Position numbers and translations under genes: made by a program. From the NCBI RefSeq assembly GCF_034702125.1, contig NC_085880.1, forward strand, positions 42,505,385 to 42,569,384: 64,000 nt of DNA. The letters are read 5' to 3'. Source of the DNA: Engraulis encrasicolus (taxonomy: Eukaryota; Chordata; Actinopteri; Clupeiformes; Engraulidae). Below are positions 52,351-63,715 of the stretch, in pieces (within the stretch, counting starts at the first letter, position 1; each line of letters starts with the position of its first letter). A model generated the notes under the pieces. The model searched no databases. It was not told the DNA's origin and worked only from the letters and a program-made list of their open reading frames with translations.

Positions 52351-55300
52351 GAGAGAGAGAGAGAGAGATAGAGAGAGAGAGAAAGCGAGAGAGAGAGTGC
52401 CCATCCGGTAGAGCAATGCTTTTCGCCCTCTGACCTCCGAGCGTTAAGTAACCACAGGCTTTCACTGTAGATAGGCAGACGCACGGCTGAAACGGAGACC
52501 CAGTTTGGTTTCTCTTTGTTTTTATCTCCTAAGCAGTGACAGACCCCCACTGGCCTCCCCTCACCTCCTCACCTAGGGCTTTTTACAACTCCTCACCCGC
52601 ACTTGTGTGCATTTTATTTCCTCTTGCAGGAGGTGTGTGCGTGGGTTTTTAAGAGCTTAAGAGTCGAGTGTCTGGCATGAAAATATCGCAGGCCACATCT
52701 TCATGTCAACGTGGTGGACTTGTGCGATGGTGAATTTGGAAGTACAGACACTTAGAGTTCATGGTGGCCTCCTCCGTAATTGTGCATGTCTTGAGATGCG
52801 TTTGAAGGTGTGTGCGTCTGAGTTTTTAAGAGCTTTAGAGTTGAGTGTCTCACATGACAATATCCCATGGCACATCTTCATGTCAGTGTGCGGACTTGTG
52901 TGATACTGAATTTGAAGGAACAGACACTTATGTGGTGTCCTGTAATCAAAGGTTTCAAAAGTAAAAGTAAATTCCTGCGGTAAGTACATCAGTAGCACAT
53001 GATATTACATAGCTATTACACCATTTACTCTAATTGCCCTTTGGGGATGAATAAAGTTACTCTGCTCTACTCTGCTCTACTCTACTCTACATTGTACCTA
53101 ATGAGGTGGATAGACTGTGATGTTACTGGCCCTGCCGTGGCCAAGCGGTAGGGCACTCGCCTACCATGCGGCTGACCCAGGTTCAATTCCCGGCCCGGGT
53201 CCTTTGCCGGCCCTTCCCCGTCTCTCTCTCCCCACTCACTTCCTGTCACCACCTTGACTGTGCTATGATAAAAAGTAAAACAAAAAAAAAGACTGTTGTT
53301 ACTGAAAAACACTAAAAACCCACTTAATCCAAAAAAACATCAAGAACCCACCACAAAGCGCAGAGTCAGCTGATGATAAGACAAGTACACTGGGCTATTA
53401 GTTTTTATTCTTTACTTTTATTGAACCTTTATTTTACCGTGAAAGACCCGTTGAGATTAAAACATCTCTTGAACAAGGGGGCCCTGGTTACTCAGATAAA
53501 TTACCTCTGTTGGAAGGAAACTTTGTTTCTCTCTTTTTACTTTTACTTTTGACACCTCTGCCTGTAATTGTTCATCTCTTGAAATGCATTTGATTTGAGT
53601 TGGGTGTCTCACATGAAAATATCGCACATTGCATCTTAATGTCAGTGTGTAGATTTGTGCGATAGTGAATTTGAAGCACAGTACATGGTGGCCTCGAATT
53701 GTGCATCCCTTGAAATGTGTTTGAATTGAGTTGAGCGTCTCACGTTGTGAGAGTGAATTTAAAGCACAGACACACACTAACATGGTGGCCTCTGTAATCG
53801 TGCATCTCTTGAAATGCGTTTGAATTATTTTCCGTCCAGTTTTAACTTTTGGCAGGCCTGCCTTTAAACACTTCCATAGATTAATGCCTCATCTGGGACC
53901 TGGGTCTCACTCACTCACGCCACGGCTGGCTAGGATGCAGTTCAAAGTAAACCACAAATGGTGCGCCTCCAAACTTTTTCCTGGACAGGGAGTCAATATT
54001 GTTGGAGAAGTAATTTCTGAGAGGGCCCGTCCGTCGTCCGCACGTCTGTCCGATCCCCTTCGTTTCGCGACGTGAGAGAGAGGCAAAGGGCTTGTGTCAT
54101 AAATTGAAATTGGCCTGTTTTCCCCTAACTGACAGCTCATTCATCACGAGCTTGGGGAAGAACCATAGCTGGATTGGCCACGAGGCATACAGGGCATTTG
54201 CCCAGTGGTGTAGTCTACTTTTCTATGGTGGGTATACTGTATATTTGAGCATTTTTTGAAGTGGGTATACTGTATATATTTGTGCTATTCAAAAGAATGG
54301 ATCAATCAATTTTAAGTGGGTATACTGAAATCCCTGAAATTTAGAAGTGGGTATACTCCGTATACCCGCGTTCTACGTAGACTACACCACTGATTTGCCC
54401 GGGGGATTGATGATGATTTTGGCCTGGTCCTCCCGTCAGTGTAGTGGTATCAGTCCTCATGCCACTACAGCTGACCTCTCCTAGTCAGATTTTTTGTCAT
54501 TTTACCTGTATGGTCAAAATAGCTCGTAATAGATGACTAAAGATATTGTCACTCACAGGCTTCATTGTCTCTCTCAATCAAGTCAAGTCAAGTCAAGTTG
54601 GTTTTATTGTCAAATTCTTTACATGCGCTGGTCATACAAAGAATTGAAATTACGTTTCTTACTCTCCCATGCAGACATAGACATAGGCTTTAGGTGTGGA
54701 CATAGACAATTAGACATAGACAATACACATACATCAATGTCTGGCAGACCGGTACGGTAGTGTTATCAGTCCTCATGCCACTACAGCTGACCTCTCCTAG
54801 TCAGATTTTTACAGTCATTTTACCTGTTGTGGTCAAAATAGCTCGTAATAGATGACTAAAGATATTGTCACAGGCTTCATTGTCTCTCTCAAATCTCTAA
54901 TGATGGGCTAGACCCGAAACGTTTGTCCCTTGTTTGTCGGTTTTGATTTACTTTGTTCTGCGTTGTTTAATACAGTTTTTTATTTTGCATTCAGCTCTTG
55001 TGTGCGACTCCTTTCTTCCTTTTCGCCTCTCTCAATGCCTGGCAGACTCGGTACGGTGTTGTCTGAAAATGCCCGGCCTGATTATTTGTTCCAGTCCAGC
55101 CCTGGGGAGACCATGAAACGCAGCACAGTGGAGGGCCTGTCTGGAGGCGGGGGGGCGGGGGGGGGGGGGGGGGGGGGGGGCAGGGGGGGGCGGGCGGCTA
55201 CCTGTGTTCAGCGGGGAGATATCATGGCCTCAAGACTGCTTTTGTTGGTAGTCAAAATGTTTGGGTTAGCCAAGGAATGTTAAAGCCATTTGATAAATGG

Positions 55301-56185
55301 CTTTTTGAAGGCTTTGAAAGCTGACTGGACTGATAACTGTCTCGTAGTGTAGTGTGGGTGGGTGTGCCTTTGTGTGTGTGCTGGTGTGTGTGTGTGTGTG
55401 TGTCTTTGTGTCTTTGTGTGTGTGTGTGCATGCGTGCGTGCGTGCGCGTGCGTGTGTGTGCGTGCGCGCACGCGTGTGTGTGTGTGCAAAGAAAGATTCC
55501 CCTGGTGTTGCCTTCAAATACGCCAATCTCTGACAGGCTATTTTTTTTAAAAAGGTAGCTGCAGTAGTATTAGTGAGATCATCACACTACCATTTCACAC
55601 CTGTCAATCTCTGTGTGTTTTCAAGAGGGACAAGGAATGCCAAATGGCTTTTTGAAGGCTTTGAAAGCTTTAGACTGACAACTGTCTGTTGTAGTGTGGA
55701 TGTGCGTTTGTGTGTGTATGTGCTCCAATATGGCAAGCTATTTAAAAAAACAAAAACAAAAAAAATGGTACAGTAGCTGCAGTAGTAGCAGTAGTATAAT
55801 CATCACACCACCATTTCACACATCTCAACCTTTGATGTGCGTTTGTGTGTGTGTGTGCTCCAATATGGCAAGCTATTTAAAAAAACAAAAACAAAAAAAA
55901 TGGTACAGTAGCTGCAGTAGTAGCAGTAGTATAATCATCACACCACCATTTGACACATCTCAACCTTTGTGTGTTGTCTCTTCCCCCCCTAGTTGAGAGG
56001 GACAAGGAGTTCTCCCACCAGCGTCGGCACTTTAAGGAGTTCCGCTTTGACCTCACTCAGATCCCCGACGGGGAGGCGGTGACAGCAGCCGAGTTCCGCG
56101 TCTACAAAGACCACAGCCACGTGCGCTACGAGAACCTCACCCTGAAGGTCTCCATATACCAGGTCATCAAGGAATACCAGAACAA
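49105..56185 (+). CDS. bmp5: Bone morphogenetic protein 5, 5' part (exons 1-2 of a spliced gene)
   Basis: Exons 49105-49609 and 55993-56185 join through Val (g|tt) and encode 232 complete residues plus two bases: signal peptide (about 1-27) and the first part of the TGF-beta propeptide. BMP5 is a secreted TGF-beta-family ligand precursor; the propeptide directs folding and latency, and the cystine-knot ligand is encoded by later exons that are not in this window. Diagnostic matches to vertebrate BMP5 include [53 protein letters not shown] and the exon 2 block [18 protein letters not shown]7 is the nearest alternative, but the N-terminus and the location next to col21a1 favour BMP5. No exon 3 was found before 64000. 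Confidence 0.95.
49610..52314. other. First part of bmp5 intron 1, repeat-poor
   Basis: About 2.7 kb with almost no recognisable mobile DNA, unlike the rest of the window. 51050-51780 in particular is complex unique sequence. A low repeat load next to a developmental signalling gene is where enhancers are commonly found; this is inference only. Confidence 0.35.
52315..52402 (+). repeat. (GA)n microsatellite
   Basis: GA-rich for about 85 bp in bmp5 intron 1. Confidence 0.97.
52630..53830 (+). repeat. Diverged long-unit tandem repeat, interrupted
   Basis: Copies of a block with gtgtctcacatgaaaatatc, cacatcttcatgtcagtgtg, gacttgtgcgatagtgaatt and catggtggcctc..gtaattgtgcatctcttga occur at about 52630, 52800, 53580, 53690 and 53775. 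The middle (52950-53560) contains a SINE and other sequence. The unit is about 110-175 bp because of internal deletions. Confidence 0.8.
53128..53290 (+). mobile_element. tRNA-derived SINE, plus strand
   Basis: ggccctgccgtggccaagcg + gt (A box), caggttcaattcccggcc (B box), ccgtctctctctccccactc and an A-rich tail aaaacaaaaaaaaa. The flanks gactgtgatgttact / gactgttgttactg are the probable target duplication. Confidence 0.88.
54203..54392. mobile_element. hAT-like MITE, family F, copy 1
   Basis: Ends CAGTGGTGTAGTCTAC / GTAGACTACACCACTG. ATTTGCC abuts both ends. The interior repeats gtgggtatact. It is almost identical to 63536-63715. Confidence 0.9.
54437..54893 (+). repeat. Tandem duplication of about 140 bp with an insertion between copies
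   Basis: atcagtcctcatgccactac, agctgacctctcctagtcag and aatagctcgtaatagatgac occur at 54448-54578 and 54762-54893. Between them, caagtcaagtcaagttggtt + ttattgtcaaattc opens a probable retroposon fragment (54578-54750). Confidence 0.85.
54898..55020 (+). mobile_element. Dispersed repeat, family D, second copy
   Basis: Matches 23390-23530 (gatgggctagacccgaaacg, tttaatacagttt, cttgtgtgcgactccttt). Confidence 0.65.
55148..55192 (+). repeat. Poly-G tract
   Basis: More than 25 consecutive G with flanking gggggcgggg. It could form a G-quadruplex on the coding strand of bmp5 intron 1. Confidence 0.95.
55277..55970 (+). repeat. Nested tandem duplications just upstream of bmp5 exon 2
   Basis: aaatggctttttgaaggctt + tgaaag occurs at 55294 and 55644. 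ctccaatatggcaagctatt .. tggtacagtagctgcagtag .. tcatcacaccaccatttcac occurs at 55721 and 55857, with a more diverged version at 55550-55600. At least two rounds of duplication are implied. The region includes a (TG)n tract at 55378-55486. Confidence 0.85.
55613..55643 (+). pseudogene. Partial copy of the 5' edge of bmp5 exon 2
   Basis: tgtgtgtt..caagagggacaaggaatgcc resembles the exon 2 start tgtgtgtt..tgagagggacaaggagttctcc, with gagggacaagga identical. The sequence upstream of both (ctgcagtag, atcatcacac.accatttcacac) is also collinear, so this is the older copy of a tandem duplication that included the exon edge. The acceptor AG is lost. Confidence 0.6.
55993..56185 (+). CDS. bmp5: bmp5 exon 2 (prodomain)
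   Basis: 193 bp. The acceptor is ttcccccccctag-like and the donor gtaagt. Encodes (V)[18 protein letters not shown], then [20 protein letters not shown] and [11 protein letters not shown], ending in phase 2. This is the beta-rich core of the propeptide that cradles the ligand. Both edges of this exon have decayed partial copies nearby (55613-55643 and 56884-56962). Confidence 0.95.
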
Positions 56186-56249
56186 GTAAGTCTCTAACAC
56201 ACACATGCCTGCTCTCATAATGTACACCAGCAACTGTACAACTTTAAAG

Positions 56250-56413
56250 ATTTTTTTTGTCTTTTTACGACTTTATTGATGTCATGACAGTTTGAGAAGT
56301 GGACAGGAAGCGAACGGGGAGAGAGATGGGGAGGGGTCGGCAAATGACTCGGGAATCGAATCCGGGTCGACCGCATGGCAGACGAGTGCCCTACCGATTG
56401 GCCATGGCAGGGC
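56250..56413 (-). mobile_element. tRNA-derived SINE, minus strand
   Basis: The complement reads ggccctgccatggccaatcg, ..., cccggattcgattcccgagt, ..., cccctccccatctctctccc, ending in a T-rich tail at 56250. Same family as 53128. Confidence 0.82.
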
Positions 56414-56725
56414 CAGGCGTGGGCCACTTTGTTGATGAGCAGGGCCACATTTTTTCATCGCCACAATCAGAGGGCCATATGACCACAGATCTGACTGCAG
56501 AGTTTCAGGTGGAGTTGGTTGAATGCTCACTGGCTGCCGACATTGTTGTTTAGAAGGTTCTCTTTCAGCCAACAGTACATACAATTACAATGGATTGATT
56601 CGGTAGTGCTTTTTTTTAAGTCTGGTCCTTATTATTATTATTTTGAATTATGTTTTGTCGGCGGACCGCACTGAGTGAGGAGGCGGGCCGCATGTGGCCC
56701 CAGGGCCTCCAGTTGTCCGTCCCTG
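56414..56725. mobile_element. hAT-like element, probable
   Basis: caggcgtgggccacttt at the left and gttgtccgtccctg at the right, with inner gagggccatatgacc and gcgggccgcatgtggcccca. The ends match only in part and there is no target duplication, so this is weaker than the others. Confidence 0.5.
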
Positions 56726-56883
56726 ATGTACCATGCATCATTCCACCAGTGTTAGACTTTTTATCTCTTTTTTTTTTTTTAAATAAAAACCTTTTTTTAC
56801 TGCCATAGTACTACACTACTATTGCATTTCAATCTTGTTTAACTATTGAGACATTACAGTCCTGCATTGAATCTTTCGAAAAA

Positions 56884-56962
56884 CATTGCGAGACCCTCAC
56901 CCTGAAGGTTCACGACAGAATATCAGGTCATCGAGGCGTGCCAAAACAACTAAGCACTAACA
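56884..56962 (+). pseudogene. Partial copy of the 3' edge of bmp5 exon 2
   Basis: Contains ccctcaccctgaaggtt, then caggtcatcgaggcgtgcca, then aaacaactaagcactaaca. This aligns to the end of exon 2 and the first intron bases (acctcaccctgaaggtc, caggtcatcaaggaatacca, gaacaagtaagtctctaaca). A net four-base insertion breaks the frame, and the donor GT has become CT. The fragment lies about 700 bp downstream of the functional exon. Confidence 0.75.
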
Positions 56963-57419
56963 AATGTTTAATCTCCTGTTCATAAACAGCCCCAGATTTC
57001 TTTTGACCAAAAACACTACATTGCCAAAACAAACTAATTTGTTTACTTACCTATAACCTGACCTTTACTTCTTGAAACAGTGTAGCCCTTTGTTTTCAAG
57101 CATAGAGCACTAATAAACGGACATAAACCATTTGCAAATGTTTGGGGTTTGTGAGTATTAATCCATTATTTTATTTATTTTTTAGCTTCAGCTTGCCATG
57201 TTGTGTTTTCGTAACACATAACAGAAGGTGCTCTGTTGTAGTTTTCCTTTGTTTTGGCGTTTCCCACAATGCTTTGTGGTTCAGAGTCAGGCCCTTTTTG
57301 ATGGTGACAGTGACAAAAGCCTGTGGGCGCTCGGTGGTTTATGTTTTACCATTCAATTGTCCTTTCATAAGGAGATGAAAGAGGCCAGAAAGAAAGAAGT
57401 GGTCACATACATCCTCTCC

Positions 57420-57576
<157 letters not shown>

Positions 57577-57785
57577 TCTGTTGGAGCAGTCTCAGGTATC
57601 CACTTCAGTTATTGTTTATTGGTATTCAGACTCGTCTCTTTTATGTGAGTGGGCCCTCTCTCACCCCAACCCTAACCCTCACCAACCATTGCGTGGCACA
57701 CTTAACACTCTCGGTAGTTTGACTCCAAGAGTTCCCCGTACTGTATGTGGGGCTGCGGTCTGTGAAACTGTATTAAAAAGCAGAA

Positions 57786-57872
57786 AAGAAAGAAAACCAA
57801 AGACAAAGTGGGTAACCATATCCCTAACCCTAACCCGGTCGATCCCACTTTGTCTTTGGTTTTCTTTATTTA
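57786..57872. repeat. Inverted repeat with telomere-like loop
   Basis: gaaagaaaaccaaagacaaa + gtggg pairs with cccactttgtctttggtttt + cttt. The loop contains ccctaaccctaaccc, and ccctaaccctc also lies about 120 bp upstream. Confidence 0.85.
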
Positions 57873-58124
57873 CAGCTTTTTAAAACAGGTTCACGGAATT
57901 GCTTTCAGGTCCTGTGGGCGACTCTCGTCTTCTCTTTCCTGAATCACTCATTGGGAATAATGCGCCGAGCGAAACTTCGTAGGAAAGACAAAGGTGCGGA
58001 TGCCAGTTCTACCATCAGCTGCCATCTGTGAGGCATGCAGGTTTAGGACGAGACAAGAAGCAGATAAGCACAAGTACCTGAGGGCATGCTGCCTTGACAA
58101 CAATGACATTCTTTTTTTTTTTAA

Positions 58125-58460
<336 letters not shown>

Positions 58461-58909
58461 CTCCTCTCTCCCTCACTAGTTATCCTCCAGCTAGAACCTT
58501 TGAAACAGCCCTGTAAAACCTGTGCTAGTTCTGTGAAACACTTTAGGCGGGCAATCATGCAGAAAATAAAAGGACATCCTGTTTGCACTAGCATGTGTCT
58601 GGGATCTGTCCGGACTCTTCCCCTCTTGTAGTGACGATTAGATGGCTCGTTTCAGGAAGTTTTAAGGGTGTAATTTGTCACCATTTAAACAGTGACAATG
58701 GCCTTCACATGTGTTTTTCCAAACTCTGTCCTCCTCCTCGTCAATTTCGGTTTCTTGTCAGCTTTAGCGCCCGGGCCGGGACACACAAAAGATGACTTCC
58801 AACAGATGATGCTGCCAAGGGTCCTTTTCAAACAGACCGACTAACTGTAATATCACACACAATGCTGCCTTCAACACAGTAATCACATAACATGCACGAA
58901 CGCAGACAC

Positions 58910-60830
58910 ACATATCACTGATTCTTGAGAAAGTGGCTAAAATAGGTTGTAATGTTGACAGAAAAAAACTAAGTGAATTACAAAATTATATGGCATATCC
59001 TCGTAAGGTCTTGGCTTTTCAGAAATGCACAGGGCCAATCTCCCCATTTTGTATTGTCTTCAGAAATCGTGTTTTTCTCAGATCATACCTTGTTTTTTGT
59101 CAACACCGTCAGACACAATTAAAAGTAATTAAAATTGTATTGATTTGTTTGCATATGTATCTGGAGTTTTTAAGTGATTATGTGTATTTTTTGGTTCACA
59201 CATATGCCTTTAAATGTTGAAAATTCACTTTTGTTCTATTTTAATACTGTTTCATGTGTTCTAATTTCAAATTATGCACCGTCATACGATGCTTACTTAA
59301 CGCCTAAATAGAACAAACAATTTTTTGTAATTTCACAAATATTCGTGTAGGCTTAAATTGGCTATTACTTTGATAATTCAACAACTCCTAAGGAAAATGT
59401 TGTAAGCACATTGATTTAAAATGTCCAAAACTCCTTCTTACGGTGGTGACTTTTGAACTGACGGTGGTGACAGTAATCTGAGAGTGGTGAAAGTGGCCTA
59501 ATTAGTACCTGCATTTAGCAAAATAAATAGCCCTCTCAAGTCAATGGCATCTTGCATAAACACTTCATTTTTGTGTGTGCACAGTATGTTTGTGCATGTG
59601 TTTTTTCTTCATTAGTTAGATTCTCTAGGAAGTAGGCCACTGGTTCTTGAAAATGTGGCAAAAACAGGTTTTAAGTTGTTCAAATCCAAAAAGTAGAGGT
59701 GTATTATCATAGATGTAGGTCTTGGCTGTGCAGTGAATGTATTGGCCAAGCTCCCCATGTTTAACATTTTTCATAAAATGGGCTCTTTCTTGTTTTGTCA
59801 ACAGCGGCAGACAGAATTAGAAGTAAAAGCATATGTTTGCTGTATTAATGGGAATTACTTTAACAATTGAACATAACTGTAGATACTTATTGTATGCATA
59901 TTCTTAAAACATGTCAAAAACACGTAAAACATGTGTTTTTTGGTGAACTCCATCAGATGTCACCACCGTCAGGTTTTCTGACAAAAAAACCTCCAAATGC
60001 ACCTCAGTGGTGGCTAGAGTATCATTTTGGATCACAATTATTACTAACATGCCTAATAATATTTCATTAACCAGCACAATTTAGTGAAATATGGAACAAG
60101 ATGATGAGTGGAACAAAATCTGACTGTGGTGACATCTGACGGTGTGAGACAAAAAAACACTCTTTTACATATTATGCATTGTTTGTTCACATTAGCCATT
60201 TCATTTTCGCTCTGTTTCTTGGGTGCTTCATACCTTTTCTGAGAAAGTATATATTAATTAACATTAATGTAATATAATACCATTAAAACCCCGACGGTGT
60301 TGACAGTTTATGGTTGGGACAGTACCAGTGTCCAAACAAATTAACAAATTGAGGACAAAATAGTAAACTTACAGGAGCTTCAGTGATGGTGAAGTATGCA
60401 GTAGAGCTAAAGGTTTGAAAAGGGGTCCTCAGTAATAAAAATTACCTTGTGCATACCTGATTTTATTGTCTTTTAGAAAAAATCTGACAGTGGTGACCAA
60501 TATGGTGGACACATTTTGAGCAATCAGAAAACAATAGTAAATATTGTTTTACATGCACTATGTGCACATCTGTAGAACCACTTTAATATGGTCTTCCACA
60601 TCATGGTGATATTGTTCAATTCTGTTAGTGATTTTAATATTTTAAGTCAATTGAAATGATGATGCTAGTCCTTGGGACAGGCGTTTTTACAGGGTGTGGA
60701 CAGGTTTATAGCCATGAAAAGTAATAAAATTACACTTAAATATTTCAAACAACTGTGTATTTGAGTAACAGACCCCTTGGCCATTACCTGGATTCATTTT
60801 GTTCGTGAAAATTTAGTTGATTTTCAACAG
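58910..60830. other. AT-rich block with recurring GTGGTGAC / ACCGTCAG words
   Basis: Two diverged halves share ttcttgagaaagtggc.aaaa, aggtcttggct, ggccaatctccccatttt-like and cagacacaattaaaagtaa text (58925-59130 and 59640-59830). The word acggtggtgaca or its complement appears about nine times (for example 59443, 59461, 59958, 60127, 60296, 60487). No protein is recognised. It is probably a decayed, internally repeated mobile element. Confidence 0.55.
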
Positions 60831-60884
60831 AATTAGCATTTTACTGCAGGGACATGTTTTTGCCAAACTTTCAAGAATCAGTGA

Positions 60885-61072
<188 letters not shown>

Positions 61073-61229
61073 TTACGGTCTGGTTTCTGGTGGGGTCTCA
61101 TTGGCGTTGCGTTGCCCATTCTTTAACACAGACATCAGCCTCTGGGTAAAACACACGACTGACCTCCAGAGCCGTCTGTGTCATGGTGTCTGGATAGCTT
61201 CCAGCATTCAGTCAGGGCAGGTGGGCTGG

Positions 61230-61541
61230 CGGAGCTGGCTGTGCTGGCCATCTGGCATAGTGGGCTTTTCCCGGTGGGCCCTGCACCCTTGTGGGGCCCT
61301 ATTTTCAGAAATGTAAAAAAATATTTTGTTTACATTTCTGGAAATTAGAGGTGCTCCGATCACCATTTTTTGGCCCGATCACCGATACCGATCACCAAAA
61401 ATCTTTATCTGCCGATTACCGATCATTGCCGATCACAAAAATGATTTCCTATTTTTTTAATAGCATATTAATTATCCTTATTGAATACCATTTTTGCCCA
61501 TAAACAAATCAATCTTAATTTGCACATGTCTATTATTAGGC

Positions 61542-61574
<33 letters not shown>

Positions 61575-62590
61575 CTTTCAGACTAGTGTTGGTAATAGAG
61601 TCTACAGTATTAATCAATGTATAAGTTATTGCATAGAATAACTAAACTATTTAAGATTGAATTGAAACTGAAACATTACATCAAATAGTCTTCCACATAC
61701 GAGAAAAAAACAACCTGTCGCTTTAAATGAGCAGCCTCGTGAGGAGAGCCCCTCCCCTCTCTGTCACCGTCCACAGTTGCAGTGCTCCACTACCGTTCTG
61801 AATGTCTCTCAAGTTTTAACCACATCTGTCGCCATTTGGTGTTTCAGCGACTATCAAACTAATCGACTGACTGCCAATTACAACTTTGAAAACAATAATT
61901 GACATGTTTGTGCTGACAACGTGAAGTTGTCGCGTGCTGACCGAGGCAACTACACAGGTTATAACGTAAAATGGCTCACTGGCGAGTACTCAATCGCAAA
62001 TTACATTGTCAGGTAAACGGCGCATGGATCGGAAAATCAGATCATTGTTGATGCAGATATGGTTATGAATGGTGGAAATGAAGGGGGGAATGGCGAAAAG
62101 TTATAGACAAGCAAAGATGCCTTCTTTTGGTGCACTTGCAGCTGTGCAGAGCCAGCGCCAGGTGTAAAGGCAAATGGTTGCGTGAGGAATTTAATATCTC
62201 TCGGATCGGTTTTTTGATCGGCATGTTTTTCCGATCACCGATCAGGCTATTTTTGGCCATTATCGGCCGGTCATGATCGGCAGCCGAGCAATCGGAGCAC
62301 CTCTACTGAAAATAGGGGCCCACGAGGGTGCAGCGCCCACCAGCGAGTCAGTTCTGCACAGCTGATTTTAAGGGGGGGGCATAGTGGGCTTTTCCCGGTG
62401 GGCCCTGCACCCTTGTGGGGCCCTATTTTCAGAAATGTAAAAAAATATTTTGTTTACATTTCTGAAAATAGGGCACACAAGGGTGCAGGGCCCACCGGCG
62501 AGTCAGTTCTGCACAGCTAATTATGAGGGGGGACTTTAAGCCAAAAGTACCCGGGCCCTATTTCTCCCCCAGTCCAGCCTAGGTGGCTGG
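61230..62590 (-). mobile_element. hAT-like element related to 15496-18326, carrying another insertion
   Basis: The minus strand reads aggctggactgggggagaaa + tagggcccggg .. ctgtgcagaactgactcgcc + ggtgggccctgcaccc, as at 15496 and 18170. A 100-bp palindrome (ccggtgggccctgcaccctt and its complement) lies at 62395-62500. It is split by 61346-62305. Confidence 0.7.
61346..62305. mobile_element. hAT-like element, 960 bp, nested
   Basis: Ends TAGAGGTGCTCCGATCACC / AATCGGAGCACCTCTA, flanked by CTGGAAAT / CTGAAAAT (7 of 8). Subterminal cgatcac/gatcgg words recur. It includes an (ATT)n tract at 61538-61574. No transposase was recognised. Confidence 0.85.
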
Positions 62591-63085
62591 CGTGTAATGC
62601 TATCAGCCCACACGTACAGCGCAGCACTGCGGCGGGCGGGCGGGCCGGGCGGGTGCGAACAAAAGGAAATTTACCTCCGCCCCACAAGACACATGACCCA
62701 CCCGTCATTTAGACAGCACAAGGCATTATTTGACATCTTCAGAAGACGGAGCGGAGGCAGGCGCATAATATAAATGACACGGCCGCACATAAATAAGCAT
62801 AACTCACCACACACACACAGGGCCCGGGCGGGGATCGGAATCGGGGGAAACTTCGAGGGGCCCAGACAGACATGTTGTTGTTGTTTCCGAAAGCGGCTCC
62901 CGTCCCATCCCGTCCCGTGGACCCCCCCACCCCCACCCCCACCCTAAAGATAATCTCCTGTTGATGTAAGCGGATCCCTCTCGTTGGCTTTATTGACAAA
63001 GAGAGCCGCCGTAAAACAGTCACCAGCGCTGACTTTGTTATTAAAACACAGATGGGGAGTTTTGTCCAACCAGGATGATGAAGGT

Positions 63086-63168
<83 letters not shown>
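63086..63168 (+). repeat. (GT)n microsatellite
   Basis: About 80 bp of pure GT. Confidence 0.98.
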
Positions 63169-63170
<2 letters not shown>

Positions 63171-63535
63171 GGGGGCGGGGGGGTAAGCTAAGGCAGTGGT
63201 TTTCGAAGTTGGGGCCGGGGACCGCTGGGGGTTGGCAAGTTGGCAGGAAAAGTACAGGCAACTATAGGTAATATAATTATTAACGAACACCAAAATAAGC
63301 CAAACAATTGTCCCATTAGTTAAAAGAAAGTAATATACCCCGGTAATAATGTATTGCATCTCTGAGCATTACTATTATTTTATATACCTCAGTGCGGAAC
63401 TGATTCACAGATCGAGACTATGGTTGTGAAAGGGGGTGTGCAGAAAAAGGAATGTGGCACAGTCCATGTAAGGGGGCCCTTGGAATCTACCGGTATGGGG
63501 GCGGGTTGTCATGGTAGAGTTTGGGCAGTGGTGTA

Positions 63536-63715
63536 GTCTACTTTTTTATGGTGGGTATACTGTATATTTGAGCATTTTTTGAAGTGGGTATACTGTATAT
63601 ATTTGTGCTATTCAAAACAATGGATCAATCAATTTTAAGTGGGTATACTGAAATCCCTAAAATTTAGAAGTGGGTATACTCCGTATACCCGCGTTCTACG
63701 TAGACTACACCACTG
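63536..63715. mobile_element. hAT-like MITE, family F, copy 2, TSD AGTTTGGG
   Basis: CAGTGGTGTAGTCTAC .. GTAGACTACACCACTG with perfect AGTTTGGG at 63528-63535 and 63716-63723. It differs from 54203-54392 by only a few bases. Confidence 0.95.
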
